Shown in pieces: positions 39,947 to 48,250 of a stretch of 64,000 bases of DNA (position 1 is the stretch's first letter; each line of letters begins with the position of its first letter). The notes beneath the pieces were generated by a model. That model did not search any database. It saw only the letters and a program-made list of their open reading frames with translations, and was not told the DNA's origin. The stretch spans positions 1-64,000 of the forward strand of contig NZ_JAOZVR010000053.1 of assembly GCF_025869515.1 (NCBI RefSeq), in the 5' to 3' direction. The DNA is from Ferrovibrio sp. (GTDB lineage: Bacteria > Pseudomonadota > Alphaproteobacteria > Ferrovibrionales > Ferrovibrionaceae). The position numbers were made by a program, and so were the translations under genes.

Positions 39947-40051
39947 CTTATCCAGGCCGATCCGGGACTTAAGCGCGTTAATCCGGGCGTTATTCCGGCT
40001 TATCCCGGGCTTATGTCCGCTTATCGGAACCTTATTCCGGCGTATTTCGCT
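39947..40051. repeat. Five imperfect 21-bp tandem repeats (array 2, different consensus)
   Basis: Units: CTTATCCAGGCCGATCCGGGA / CTTAAGCGCGTTAATCCGGGC / GTTATTCCGGCTTATCCCGGG / CTTATGTCCGCTTATCGGAAC / CTTATTCCGGCGTATTTCGCT. Confidence 0.75.
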
Positions 40052-40207
40052 TCGTTCCCGTTCTCCCTGTCCATCCCGGCGCCGTCTGCCACCGGACGGG
40101 GAAATACCATGGTATGTCGTCTGCGCCCGCCGAACAGCGACCTTTCCCTCACTGGACAGGCCACCCGGCCGAGATTATCCCTTTCGCCTAGGTAGTCTCC
40201 CCCACTC

Positions 40208-40807
40208 ATGCTATTCTCCCCGAAACGGGAATCGGGGGAGCATGTCGTGGGGCTTCTGGGGCGCGCTTTTTCGCAGGCGTTTAAAGACGCGATACTTTGG
40301 TTTTGTTCGGCACGAGAGTTTGCATGGTTCTTCCTCTCGTCCATCGCGCTACCTGTCGTCAACGCGATGATGAAAGAATCCGCTGCCACATGGTTTGCGC
40401 TGGCCCCTCCGGCGATTTTTTTTGTTGCGGTTTTGCTGGTTCAGTTTGGCAAGCAACTGGAAATTCAAAAATGGACGCAGTTTTCCGGGTTGCCCTTTGA
40501 TGATGCTGTTCGTCATTTCACTGACAAGAAATTGAACGCACAGATTACCGAGTTGGAAATCCAGGCCAAAGGAGAAGCTTCAAGCCGTATGAGCTATATT
40601 ACGGCCGGGGTTGGTGCGAGCGAGCGGTTGGCAGAGCTTAGAGCTGAGCGTTTGGAAGAGTTTCTGAGATTGCTAAGCACTGGAGAAATTAGGGCAATTG
40701 AAAGAACCGCCACTAGCAAGCAGGTAGCTATTCAGGCTTCTGAGTGGGCAAGCAGGAGGAAGAATCGCGCGGCCATGAGAGGTCTTACTTTTTCGAAAGG
40801 CAACTAA
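40208..40807 (+). CDS. IS passenger: hypothetical membrane-anchored protein
   Basis: Inside the terminal repeats; hydrophobic segments then helical/charged C-terminus; alternative GTG start near 40244. Confidence 0.6.
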   Translation: MLFSPKRESGEHVVGLLGRAFSQAFKDAILWFCSAREFAWFFLSSIALPVVNAMMKESAATWFALAPPAIFFVAVLLVQFGKQLEIQKWTQFSGLPFDDAVRHFTDKKLNAQITELEIQAKGEASSRMSYITAGVGASERLAELRAERLEEFLRLLSTGEIRAIERTATSKQVAIQASEWASRRKNRAAMRGLTFSKGN

Positions 40808-40808
40808 A

Positions 40809-40958
40809 ATGGAAAAGAATCAACTTAATGAAAGTCATCTGCCCAAAGACATTCCCGACGCAGACGAGGACCGTTTTAACGCTCTTCTAGAGGCTATGGC
40901 TTCGGGAAAGCTAGAAGCAAAACGTCAAACATCAAAGCCGGCTGCTTCCGAAGATTGA
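40809..40958 (+). CDS. IS passenger: 49-aa acidic protein, tightly linked to upstream ORF
   Basis: TAA-A-ATG junction; MEKNQLNESHLPKDIPDADEDRFNALLEAMASGKLEAKRQTSKPAASED; 3' end antisense to the transposase 3' end. Confidence 0.55.
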   Translation: MEKNQLNESHLPKDIPDADEDRFNALLEAMASGKLEAKRQTSKPAASED

Positions 40959-41760
40959 AGCGGAATTCAAACTCGCCGAGATACTTGGACAGATGCTGCG
41001 GCGAGACATGGACGTGCGTACCACGGATGCTGGCCTTCAACCGGCTCCAGAACGACTCAATGGTGTTCGTGTGAATGTCACCGCGAACGTACTCTTTTTT
41101 GGAGTGGTTGACCTTACCGTGATCGAAACCCTCGTGACGCAGGTTCATAAAGGTGCGGCCTTCATCGGTCGCCACGCGGCTGCCCGCGATTACGTTCTCG
41201 GTGATATGCGGCACCACGTTGAATTCGTGGCGGTTCGGGACGATGCGGGTCATCAAGTCGCCGCCGCGCTCGACCATGCCCAGAACGATGGTCTTGTCAT
41301 CCAAGCCGCGCTTGTCCTTGCCGCCGATGAAAGCCTTGTCAGCCTCGACAATGCCATTGCCACCCAGCGGGCTGTCGCCATCGACGGCAGCCATGTACTT
41401 GCGGATTTCATGGCCCATGCGCCAAGCCGTCTTGTAGGTGACGCCAAGCTGGCGCTGCAGCTCCTTGGCGGGTACGCCATGCCGCGAGGTGGTGAACAGG
41501 TACATGGCATAAAACCACTTGCTCAAGGCCGTATGCGTCCGATGAAACGGAGTGCCGACCATCGGATGAATGTGATGGCCGCAGCGGGGCGTCGGGCAGC
41601 AAAAGGCCGGCTCGTTCCGCAGGCGGACAAAGCGCCCCGTCTTGCCGCATTTCGGGCATTCCGTGCGGCTGCCGTAGCGGACCTTCATCAAATGCTCCAG
41701 ACACGCATCGTCGTTCGGGAAGCGGGTCGTAAAGTCCTGAAAGGTGAAGGTCTTAGCCAT
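40894..41760 (-). CDS. IS1595 family transposase
   Basis: Zinc-ribbon CPKCGKTGRFVRLRNEPAFCCPTPRCGHHIHPMVGTPFHRTHTALSKWFYAMYLF; DDE region VEADKAFIGGKDKRG ... HTNTIESFWSRLK. Confidence 0.93.
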   Translation of the reverse strand: MAKTFTFQDFTTRFPNDDACLEHLMKVRYGSRTECPKCGKTGRFVRLRNEPAFCCPTPRCGHHIHPMVGTPFHRTHTALSKWFYAMYLFTTSRHGVPAKELQRQLGVTYKTAWRMGHEIRKYMAAVDGDSPLGGNGIVEADKAFIGGKDKRGLDDKTIVLGMVERGGDLMTRIVPNRHEFNVVPHITENVIAGSRVATDEGRTFMNLRHEGFDHGKVNHSKKEYVRGDIHTNTIESFWSRLKASIRGTHVHVSPQHLSKYLGEFEFRFNLRKQPALMFDVLLLAFPKP

Positions 41761-41883
41761 GGCTGATCTCCTATGCCATGAATATAAGCCTTCACCTTAC
41801 CTAGGTCAAGGGGATAATCTCGCACCCGGCTTATGAGAACATATCATGAACTGTGGATTTCGGCAAGCCGGAGGAAAACCGTC

Positions 41884-42306
41884 ATGACCGCCGCACCCCA
41901 TACCGTCCTGCCCTGCAAACATCTCTCGGTCTCGATCCCCCGCCCCTTCACGGCGGTCTACGCTGTCCTGAAAGACCCGGCCAACTGGAAACACTGGGCC
42001 AGCGGGCTTGGGCAGATGCAGCAGGATGCGGCGACCGGCCGCTGGACGGCGCAGCAGGACGGCGTCGGCGTGGTGACCATCGTATTCACTCCGCCGAACG
42101 ATTTCGGCGTGCTCGATCATCGCGTGACGCTGCCCGATGGCAGCGAGATTTATATGCCGGCGCGCGTGATCGCCAATGGCGATGGCTGCGAGGTGATCTT
42201 CACCCTGTTCCGCATACCCACGATGGACGACGCGATGTTTGCGCGGGATGCGGCATGGGTGAAACAGGACCTGGAGAAACTGGCCGGGCTTTTCGCTCAA
42301 GGCTGA
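41884..42306 (+). CDS. SRPBCC-like (polyketide cyclase/START-like) protein
   Basis: ISIPRPFTAVYAVLKDPANWKHWASGLGQ...DFGVLDHRVTLPDGSEIYMPARVIANGDGCEVIFTLFR. Confidence 0.75.
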   Translation: MTAAPHTVLPCKHLSVSIPRPFTAVYAVLKDPANWKHWASGLGQMQQDAATGRWTAQQDGVGVVTIVFTPPNDFGVLDHRVTLPDGSEIYMPARVIANGDGCEVIFTLFRIPTMDDAMFARDAAWVKQDLEKLAGLFAQG

Positions 42307-42333
42307 TATACTGCGCCCCTGCACCGGAAACGG

Positions 42334-42657
42334 ATGGAGGGGGCGATGGTCATCAAGGGATTGCTTGTCGCTGTGCTGGCCCTGGCCGGCTGCCTGATGC
42401 TCTATGCCGGCGCGGGCGGCACCCTGCCCTATCTCAAATATGACGCGCTCGAGGCCTATGGCCTGCCCGTCGGCGGGCTTGTGCTGGTCGCCGCGATCGC
42501 GCTGGCGAAAGTCTGGCATGTCGAGACCACCACCATCGTCAGGACCACCGAGACATCGGGACAGGGCGACAGCCAGAGATCCATCGTGACCGAGATCGAG
42601 AAACGCGCCCAGTTCGACATTCACCGTGACTTGCCCGGCGGCGACAAGAAGTTTTAG
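42334..42657 (+). CDS. Small hypothetical membrane protein
   Basis: Two hydrophobic segments; alternative ATG at 42346. Confidence 0.5.
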   Translation: MEGAMVIKGLLVAVLALAGCLMLYAGAGGTLPYLKYDALEAYGLPVGGLVLVAAIALAKVWHVETTTIVRTTETSGQGDSQRSIVTEIEKRAQFDIHRDLPGGDKKF

Positions 42658-42664
42658 GGCCGCA

Positions 42665-42789
42665 GGCGCCGGTGTGTGATCGGCAATGGTGGCGGCGAGG
42701 CAATCTTTATCCTGCTCCAACAGCTGGAGATGGATAGGGCGTTGTTCGCGTGGAATGCAGCATGGACGGGAAGGATTTGGAGCGGCTAA
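42665..42789 (+). pseudogene. Degenerate 3' fragment of an SRPBCC gene
   Basis: VIGNGGGEAIFILLQQLEMDRALFAWNAAWTG resembles VIANGDGCEVIFTLFRIPTMDDAMFARDAAWVK at 42170-42270. Confidence 0.6.
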
Positions 42790-42807
42790 AACACCAAGAA
42801 TAAAATT

Positions 42808-43791
42808 TCATTTTTGCCCCTGAGCCTGCGACAACCAAGGAATAGATTTAATGATCGCCTCCACGCCCGCCGCTCGATCCACATCGGCTTTGTGAAAAAG
42901 CACCGCCACATTGGAGAAGAGTACCGCCACATACTTGTCCTGATGCGCCACGCTCACTGGCATGTCGTGTGAGAAATGCCGCGGTGAACCAGCTTGGTAG
43001 ATAGCCTCGATATTCCCGCTCGCCAAACTGCGAACCGTCGAACGGAGTTCTTCGGGAACGCCGACTTGAGACCGCCGGGTTTTAGACCAGAGGTGACGAA
43101 TGGCGGGTTGCTGATCGGAAGCGGGGGCCACGCCCCCTTTAGCTTCCAAGTCAGCGCGTTTAATTGCAGATAGAATAATATCTCTGCCTCCGGCGCTGTC
43201 GTTGACCGGACGCATCGCCGTAGTCTGCCGCTCTTTCGCTTTTTCAGCGTTCGCCCGCTTTCTGTCCGCCAGCTGCGCTGCAATCGCGCGGCCCTCGTCG
43301 GTCAGTTTATTCAAATGCCGCCGCCACTCCGTCTCATACGCAATGATCCCAGCATCTCTCATTTCAGGCAAAAGCCTGGCCATCGTCCCGTCGGCAGCGC
43401 CGACTCTTTTTGCAACAGTTTTATTATCGAGAAGTTCGTTAGCATTGAATAACGTCTCGATCACCTTTTCCCAGCGTATGGGAATTTTCGCGACGGATAC
43501 CGCTGCTTTTTGCCTGGCGCCCACAGAGAACAACGTCGTAATAGCACGGAGTTGTCCGCGTAGAACAAGATCCTCGTTAGTAGGGTTTTCTTTAGTCAAT
43601 AATCCTGAGTATGTCTTTTCAATTTCGGGGCGATATTTTTCCAGAATAAAGCTTTCGCCTTTAACTAATGAAGCCGACACTGAGGCGAGCAGTGCTTCGA
43701 TACGCGCGTCAGCTAAGTTGAAATCCAATTGGCTGATCGCATCTTTCAACTTCCCGATTTGCTTTGTAAGAGCAACATCGAAATCGCTCAT
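42808..43791 (-). CDS. Hypothetical protein with winged-helix-like region
   Basis: ELLDNKTVAKRVGAADGTMARLLPEMRDAGIIAYETEWRRHLNKLTDEGRAIAAQL resembles wHTH; ATG at 43791; low GC. Confidence 0.6.
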   Translation of the reverse strand: MSDFDVALTKQIGKLKDAISQLDFNLADARIEALLASVSASLVKGESFILEKYRPEIEKTYSGLLTKENPTNEDLVLRGQLRAITTLFSVGARQKAAVSVAKIPIRWEKVIETLFNANELLDNKTVAKRVGAADGTMARLLPEMRDAGIIAYETEWRRHLNKLTDEGRAIAAQLADRKRANAEKAKERQTTAMRPVNDSAGGRDIILSAIKRADLEAKGGVAPASDQQPAIRHLWSKTRRSQVGVPEELRSTVRSLASGNIEAIYQAGSPRHFSHDMPVSVAHQDKYVAVLFSNVAVLFHKADVDRAAGVEAIIKSIPWLSQAQGQK

Positions 43792-43842
43792 ATGCTGTTC
43801 CTTTACGTCGAATCTGACATCAAAATATAGTGGCGATAGGTT

Positions 43843-43871
43843 AAAAGTCAATTGACGGTCAATTGACTTTT
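43843..43871. promoter_or_regulatory. Doubled palindrome AAAAGTCAATTGAC-G-GTCAATTGACTTTT
   Basis: 14-bp perfect inverted repeat whose arms each contain palindrome GTCAATTGAC; between nitrilase-like stop and wHTH-like start. Confidence 0.65.
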
Positions 43872-45289
43872 TAGGCCAAATCCTGCCATTTCGTCGGTTC
43901 CCAATCGAAATATTGGGCTTCATGCCCTGCAGACCCCAAGGGCGCCCTTAAAACTTTCACACGAACTTTGTCCCCGACTCGGTCAACCGCCAGTCCAATA
44001 CCAGAATCGGTCACAACGTATTTCATCGCCTTGTTCTTGCGGTTCGTCTCGTTCTGACAGTACGTCAAAGGCATGCTGTTCGTGACAATTACCCTGCAGC
44101 CACCCGCCAATACGGCCTTCCCGCCAAAATTCGCTTCCCATTTGTCATGATGCAAATCGGCATCTAGGACCGGCGTAAATTGAAGATCCAGCAACATATT
44201 GTTCCTGAGCCATTGCCCAGGCTGCGTCCGGCTCAAATCCTCACAGATCAATGCGGCGAAGCGGCCAATATCGCGCTCTTCGACAATGTGCACCTCGCTA
44301 CCGACGGTTATGTGCTCGTAGTACATACCATCGCCACCAGGGTCGAAGCCGAAGCGGCTGCATAATGATGCATCGAGATTCCATCTCGTCAGCTTATTCT
44401 GCTGAAGGACGATGTCGCCCCGGTGATTGAATATCGTGCATCTGTTATATGGTTTTCCGCTTCCATTCGTTGTTCTCGTAGTTCCGGCCAAAACCAGAGA
44501 CAGATTAGAATCAGCACCAAATTTACGGATGATGGCGCCAAGGGAGGCAAATGTATTTTCGTGAACGGCCATTTCGGGGAATGCAATAATATGGCAGCCT
44601 GCCCGGCATAATGTGTCGATGACCTCCTGAATCCGGTTTGAGAAATCCGCGACTTGAGCGTCATAAGAAGCAAGCGTTCCATCAAGATTCCTTTCGAACT
44701 TGATATCGCCAGAAAGCTGTGCGAGCGGCGCTATACCGACTTTCCAGGTCGCCCCGCCTATTGCCTTCGAATCAGCGGACCTGCCAATTCGAAATTTGAG
44801 GCGCACACTGCTCGGAGCTGTTGAATCGTCCGGGCATGTAGAAGCGATTTCATCCGGCAGGGACATCAGCGAAACAAAATAGGCCGACAGTTCGCCGGGA
44901 AGCGGAATATCCACCGCTGAATCAGCCCAGGAGCCCCAGAATGGCCGGCGCAAAATGACACGCGCGCCCCCCGGACCATTAAGCCTGCTTGTCGCGATAT
45001 AGTCGTCAAACACTTCGCTCATATGAAGTGGCAGGCCGACCCGATTGCCTTTGCACCGCCCAATCGGCTCGTACCAATTATCGATTGCGATTGCTGCAAA
45101 TATGAAGCGATCTTTATTCGTTCCGACCCACTTTCGCAAATCCGATGTGATCCCGGCACTGCCAAGAGCGGTCTTTGCGGCGGCAATCAAATTAATGCGG
45201 TCGGCACTCGGAGACGAAGAAAGCAAACCATGATCCGCATCAAGCGCGGCCCAAAGCTCGGCGAAGTAGTCTGCCGGCACGTCTGCCAT
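43871..45289 (-). CDS. Nitrilase/carbon-nitrogen hydrolase-fold protein with unusual N-terminal region
   Basis: Candidate Glu-Lys-Cys triad: IIAFPEMAVH, VLQQNKLTRWNLD, FAALICEDLSR; about 200-aa N-terminal region unassigned. Confidence 0.75.
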   Translation of the reverse strand: MADVPADYFAELWAALDADHGLLSSSPSADRINLIAAAKTALGSAGITSDLRKWVGTNKDRFIFAAIAIDNWYEPIGRCKGNRVGLPLHMSEVFDDYIATSRLNGPGGARVILRRPFWGSWADSAVDIPLPGELSAYFVSLMSLPDEIASTCPDDSTAPSSVRLKFRIGRSADSKAIGGATWKVGIAPLAQLSGDIKFERNLDGTLASYDAQVADFSNRIQEVIDTLCRAGCHIIAFPEMAVHENTFASLGAIIRKFGADSNLSLVLAGTTRTTNGSGKPYNRCTIFNHRGDIVLQQNKLTRWNLDASLCSRFGFDPGGDGMYYEHITVGSEVHIVEERDIGRFAALICEDLSRTQPGQWLRNNMLLDLQFTPVLDADLHHDKWEANFGGKAVLAGGCRVIVTNSMPLTYCQNETNRKNKAMKYVVTDSGIGLAVDRVGDKVRVKVLRAPLGSAGHEAQYFDWEPTKWQDLA

Positions 45290-45722
45290 TTTTGCTCCCC
45301 AAGTATTATGTAGAGCGTAACGCACATGGACCGCCTCATCTAGAACAAGTCGACTGCATATGCGGATCGCGATCCAATTTCATTATTCGCATACGGCATA
45401 CTCGCCATATCGCCCGGTCGATGAACACCATCGTATTCAGCGTCTCACGCTGCGCAATCATTCCGACCAACAGGATGCGTGCGCTCAAATATTTGGTCGC
45501 TCATTAACAACACCTCATATTGCAGCCCAGATGCCACCTTCGAATTGGCGCTTTGTTGCGCCACGCCTTCAGCGCTCCTGCGCGATGAAGGTGTCTGCAG
45601 CCTTTTACTTCTAGGCGGTTGCACCGTTTCGTGTATGGCAATGCCGTGCGCATCGTCGCATGTTATTCAAAACAAGAAGATTATACTTGCGTCAGGAAGC
45701 ATTTCGGCATATATCCTGCCGC

Positions 45723-46178
45723 ATGACCTCCGCCGATCATCCCCTTTCCGCCCTGCTGCGGCTGTTCCGCAGCACCGCCTATCTCGAATCCCGCCTGTCG
45801 CCCGGGCTCGGCTCGGTGCATGGCCTGGCGCTGAACGAACTGCTGTTCCTGCTGCAGCTGAGCCGCGCGCCGCTGCAGCGGCTGCGCCGCGTCGACCTCG
45901 CCCAGCGCCTGCATACCAGCCAGTCGACCATCACACGCATGGCGCTGCCGCTGGAAAAGATCGGCCTCATCAAGCGCGAGGCCGATCCGCGCGATGCCCG
46001 CGTCGCCTATGTGACGCTGACCAAAACCGGCCGCACCCGCACGGCCGAGGCCGAGGCCACGTTCAGCCGTATGGCGGCCGAGATTTTCCGCGACCGCTGG
46101 AGCGACAAGGATATCGCGCAGCTGTCGTCCCTGCTCGGCCGCTTCACCGCCGCGCTGCCCGGCGACCTCACCGACTAA
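45723..46178 (+). CDS. MarR family transcriptional regulator
   Basis: LAQRLHTSQSTITRMALPLEKIGLIKREADPRDARVAYVTLTKTGR. Confidence 0.93.
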   Translation: MTSADHPLSALLRLFRSTAYLESRLSPGLGSVHGLALNELLFLLQLSRAPLQRLRRVDLAQRLHTSQSTITRMALPLEKIGLIKREADPRDARVAYVTLTKTGRTRTAEAEATFSRMAAEIFRDRWSDKDIAQLSSLLGRFTAALPGDLTD

Positions 46179-46198
46179 CTCACGACAAGGATAGCCCC

Positions 46199-47056
46199 AT
46201 GAAACTCGAACCCCACCAGGTGGCCGTCATCACCGGCGGCGCCAGCGGCATCGGCTTTGCCCTCGCCGCCGCGCTGGCGCAGCGCGGCCTGCATCTGGCG
46301 CTGCTGGATGTGGAGCAGCCGGCGCTGGATGCCGCCGCCGAAAGATTGCGCGCGCTGCACACGCCGTTCGGGCCGCCGCGCGTCGAGGCGCTGTGCTGCG
46401 ACGTGAGCGATGCCGAGGCCATGCAGGCGGCGGCGAACGAAATCCTGTCGCGCTGCAACCGCGTCGACCTGCTGGTCAACAATGCCGGCGTCGGCGGCGC
46501 GCTCGGGCCGCAATGGCTGAGCCAGCCGCAGGACTGGCAGTGGGTGATGAACGTCAATGTCTTCGGCGTGGCCAACGGCATCCGCGCCTTTGTACCCGCC
46601 ATGCTGCAGCAGCAGGGCAGCGCCGGCCATGTGGTCAACATCGCCTCCATCGCCGGGCTGACCGCGCCGCCGTTTCTGTCGCCCTATGTGGCGGCCAAGC
46701 ATGCGGTGGTCGGCATGAGCGAGAGCCTGGCCGCCGAGCTGCAATATATGGGGCCGCAGATCCGCGTCTCGGTGGTCTGTCCCGGCGGCGTGCAGACGCG
46801 CATCATGCAGTCGGAGCGCAACCGGCCGGCCGAGCTGAAAGTGGCGCCGCGCACGCCGCCCGAGCTGCTGGCGAAAATCAAGGCCGCCTTCGAGCAGCTG
46901 ATGCGCGATCCGATGCCGGCGGACGAGCTGGCCGGGATCGTGCTGGCCGGCATCGAGCGCGACGATTTCTACATCCTCACCCATGCCGACCACGCGCCCG
47001 AGGCGCAGGCCCGCGCCGACCGCGTGGTGCAGGCGGCGAAGGCGGCGGCGGCGTAG
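46199..47056 (+). CDS. Short-chain dehydrogenase/reductase
   Basis: VAVITGGASGIGFALAAALAQRG, NNAGVGG, YVAAKHAVVGMSE. Confidence 0.93.
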   Translation: MKLEPHQVAVITGGASGIGFALAAALAQRGLHLALLDVEQPALDAAAERLRALHTPFGPPRVEALCCDVSDAEAMQAAANEILSRCNRVDLLVNNAGVGGALGPQWLSQPQDWQWVMNVNVFGVANGIRAFVPAMLQQQGSAGHVVNIASIAGLTAPPFLSPYVAAKHAVVGMSESLAAELQYMGPQIRVSVVCPGGVQTRIMQSERNRPAELKVAPRTPPELLAKIKAAFEQLMRDPMPADELAGIVLAGIERDDFYILTHADHAPEAQARADRVVQAAKAAAA

Positions 47057-47142
47057 GGCGCGCCCACCAACACGCATCGCCGGCGCCACCTCTGCACTCG
47101 TCATCCCCGGGCGTTCAGGGCCGGCTCTCTCTACCCCACCAT

Positions 47143-47173
47143 CGTCATCCTCGGGTCAAGCCCGAGGATGACG
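47143..47173. repeat. REP-like palindrome CGTCATCCTCGGGTCAAGCCCGAGGATGACG
   Basis: 13-bp perfect arms with 5-nt loop, intergenic. Confidence 0.8.
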
Positions 47174-47217
47174 TGTGTTGGGGGTGTCGGTGTGGATGAC
47201 GAGACAGCGCCGCCGCC

Positions 47218-48072
47218 TCAGAAGCCCTTCCAGTAATCGACGAAGCCGGGTTTGTGATGCAGGTAGCGCGTCTGCAGCTCGGCGTTGAGCGCCGCGGCGC
47301 GCTGCGCCAGCGATGCCAGCAGCGGATGGCCGGCCTTGAACAGGAACCAGCTTTTCGCCTGCGGCGCGTAGAGCGAGGCGGCATAGCCCCATTGCCGCAT
47401 CAGAATCTCCATGCTGCGGTTGGTATGAAACGCCGTGTGCACGATGGGTTTGAGGTAGAACCAGTCGGGATCGGGCGGCACGCGCTCGCAGACCACGCTG
47501 TGCAGCATCAGCACGCCGTCCTCGGCCACCAGGGCATTCACCTCGTCGAGCGCGGCGCGGGTGAGCACATGCTCGAACATCGCGCTGTTGATCACCAGGC
47601 GGTAGCGCCGCAGATCGGCCTCGGCCACATAGGTCAGGCCCGGCGCGGCGCTCTGCACATAGCGGTCGAAAATCGCGATCGGCGTGGCGAAATATTTCGC
47701 CAGCAGCCTGGCCAGCGTGCCGTAGCCCGCCGCGTAATCCAGCGCATCGCCGGTATCGACCAGGCCGTTGGCGCCGAGCAGCCGCAGCGCCAGCGCCTGG
47801 TCGGCATAGGGCGGCTGGTTGACGATACGCGCCTCCGGCCCGCTTTCGAAATGGTGGTGCCAGCTGGCATTCAGCTGTTCCCACTGCGCCGGCGTCAGGG
47901 CGCGGTGGGTCTGCGACAGCACGAAGCCGCACTGGCCGCAGCGGCGGTAGTCGACTTTCAGGCCCTGCGGAAACGGGCTGCCGGGATAGCCGTCGTAGGA
48001 TTTGGAGAAATAGGGATCGGTCGGCGACCGGCAGATCAGGCAGCTGTCGGTGGTTTCGCCTGTCTCCGTCAT
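47218..48072 (-). CDS. Class I SAM-dependent methyltransferase-like protein with N-terminal CxxC
   Basis: SCLICRSP...YRRCGQCGFVLS; ALDYAAGYGTLARLLAKYF. Confidence 0.75.
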   Translation of the reverse strand: MTETGETTDSCLICRSPTDPYFSKSYDGYPGSPFPQGLKVDYRRCGQCGFVLSQTHRALTPAQWEQLNASWHHHFESGPEARIVNQPPYADQALALRLLGANGLVDTGDALDYAAGYGTLARLLAKYFATPIAIFDRYVQSAAPGLTYVAEADLRRYRLVINSAMFEHVLTRAALDEVNALVAEDGVLMLHSVVCERVPPDPDWFYLKPIVHTAFHTNRSMEILMRQWGYAASLYAPQAKSWFLFKAGHPLLASLAQRAAALNAELQTRYLHHKPGFVDYWKGF

Positions 48073-48250
48073 GTCGTCTCCCTCATGCCCGCTCCGGGCG
48101 CCGTCGCGACGATTCCGCTTTTACCACAGCCTCGCCACCCCGTGTAGCGGTGCGGCATGGCCTGGCGACCCCGAACTGTCACCCGGCGGTCATCGGACTG
48201 TTGCGCGGCGGTCGCAGGCTTGGCGGCCCATCCGCTGTCGGAGTCCCGCC

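Larger units (their letters stand above)
40170..41822. mobile_element. IS1595-family insertion element with passenger genes
   Basis: Terminal inverted repeats CGAGATTATCCCTTTCGCCTAGGTAG / CGAGATTATCCCCTTGACCTAGGTAA; flanked by 8-bp direct repeat CACCCGGC (40162-40169 and 41823-41830); encodes IS1595 transposase. Confidence 0.9.

Noticed and set aside
39803-40051. CRISPR array
   Set aside because: Repeats are contiguous with no unique spacers, imperfect, and no cas genes are nearby.
40894-41760. Bare IS1595 of about 0.9 kb ending next to the transposase
   Set aside because: No inverted repeat close to 40890; matching terminal repeats and TSD place the left end at 40170.
43871-45289. DRT1-type RT-nitrilase defence protein
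   Set aside because: Nitrilase-like triad is present but no reverse transcriptase motif or domain-sized RT region was seen in the N-terminus.
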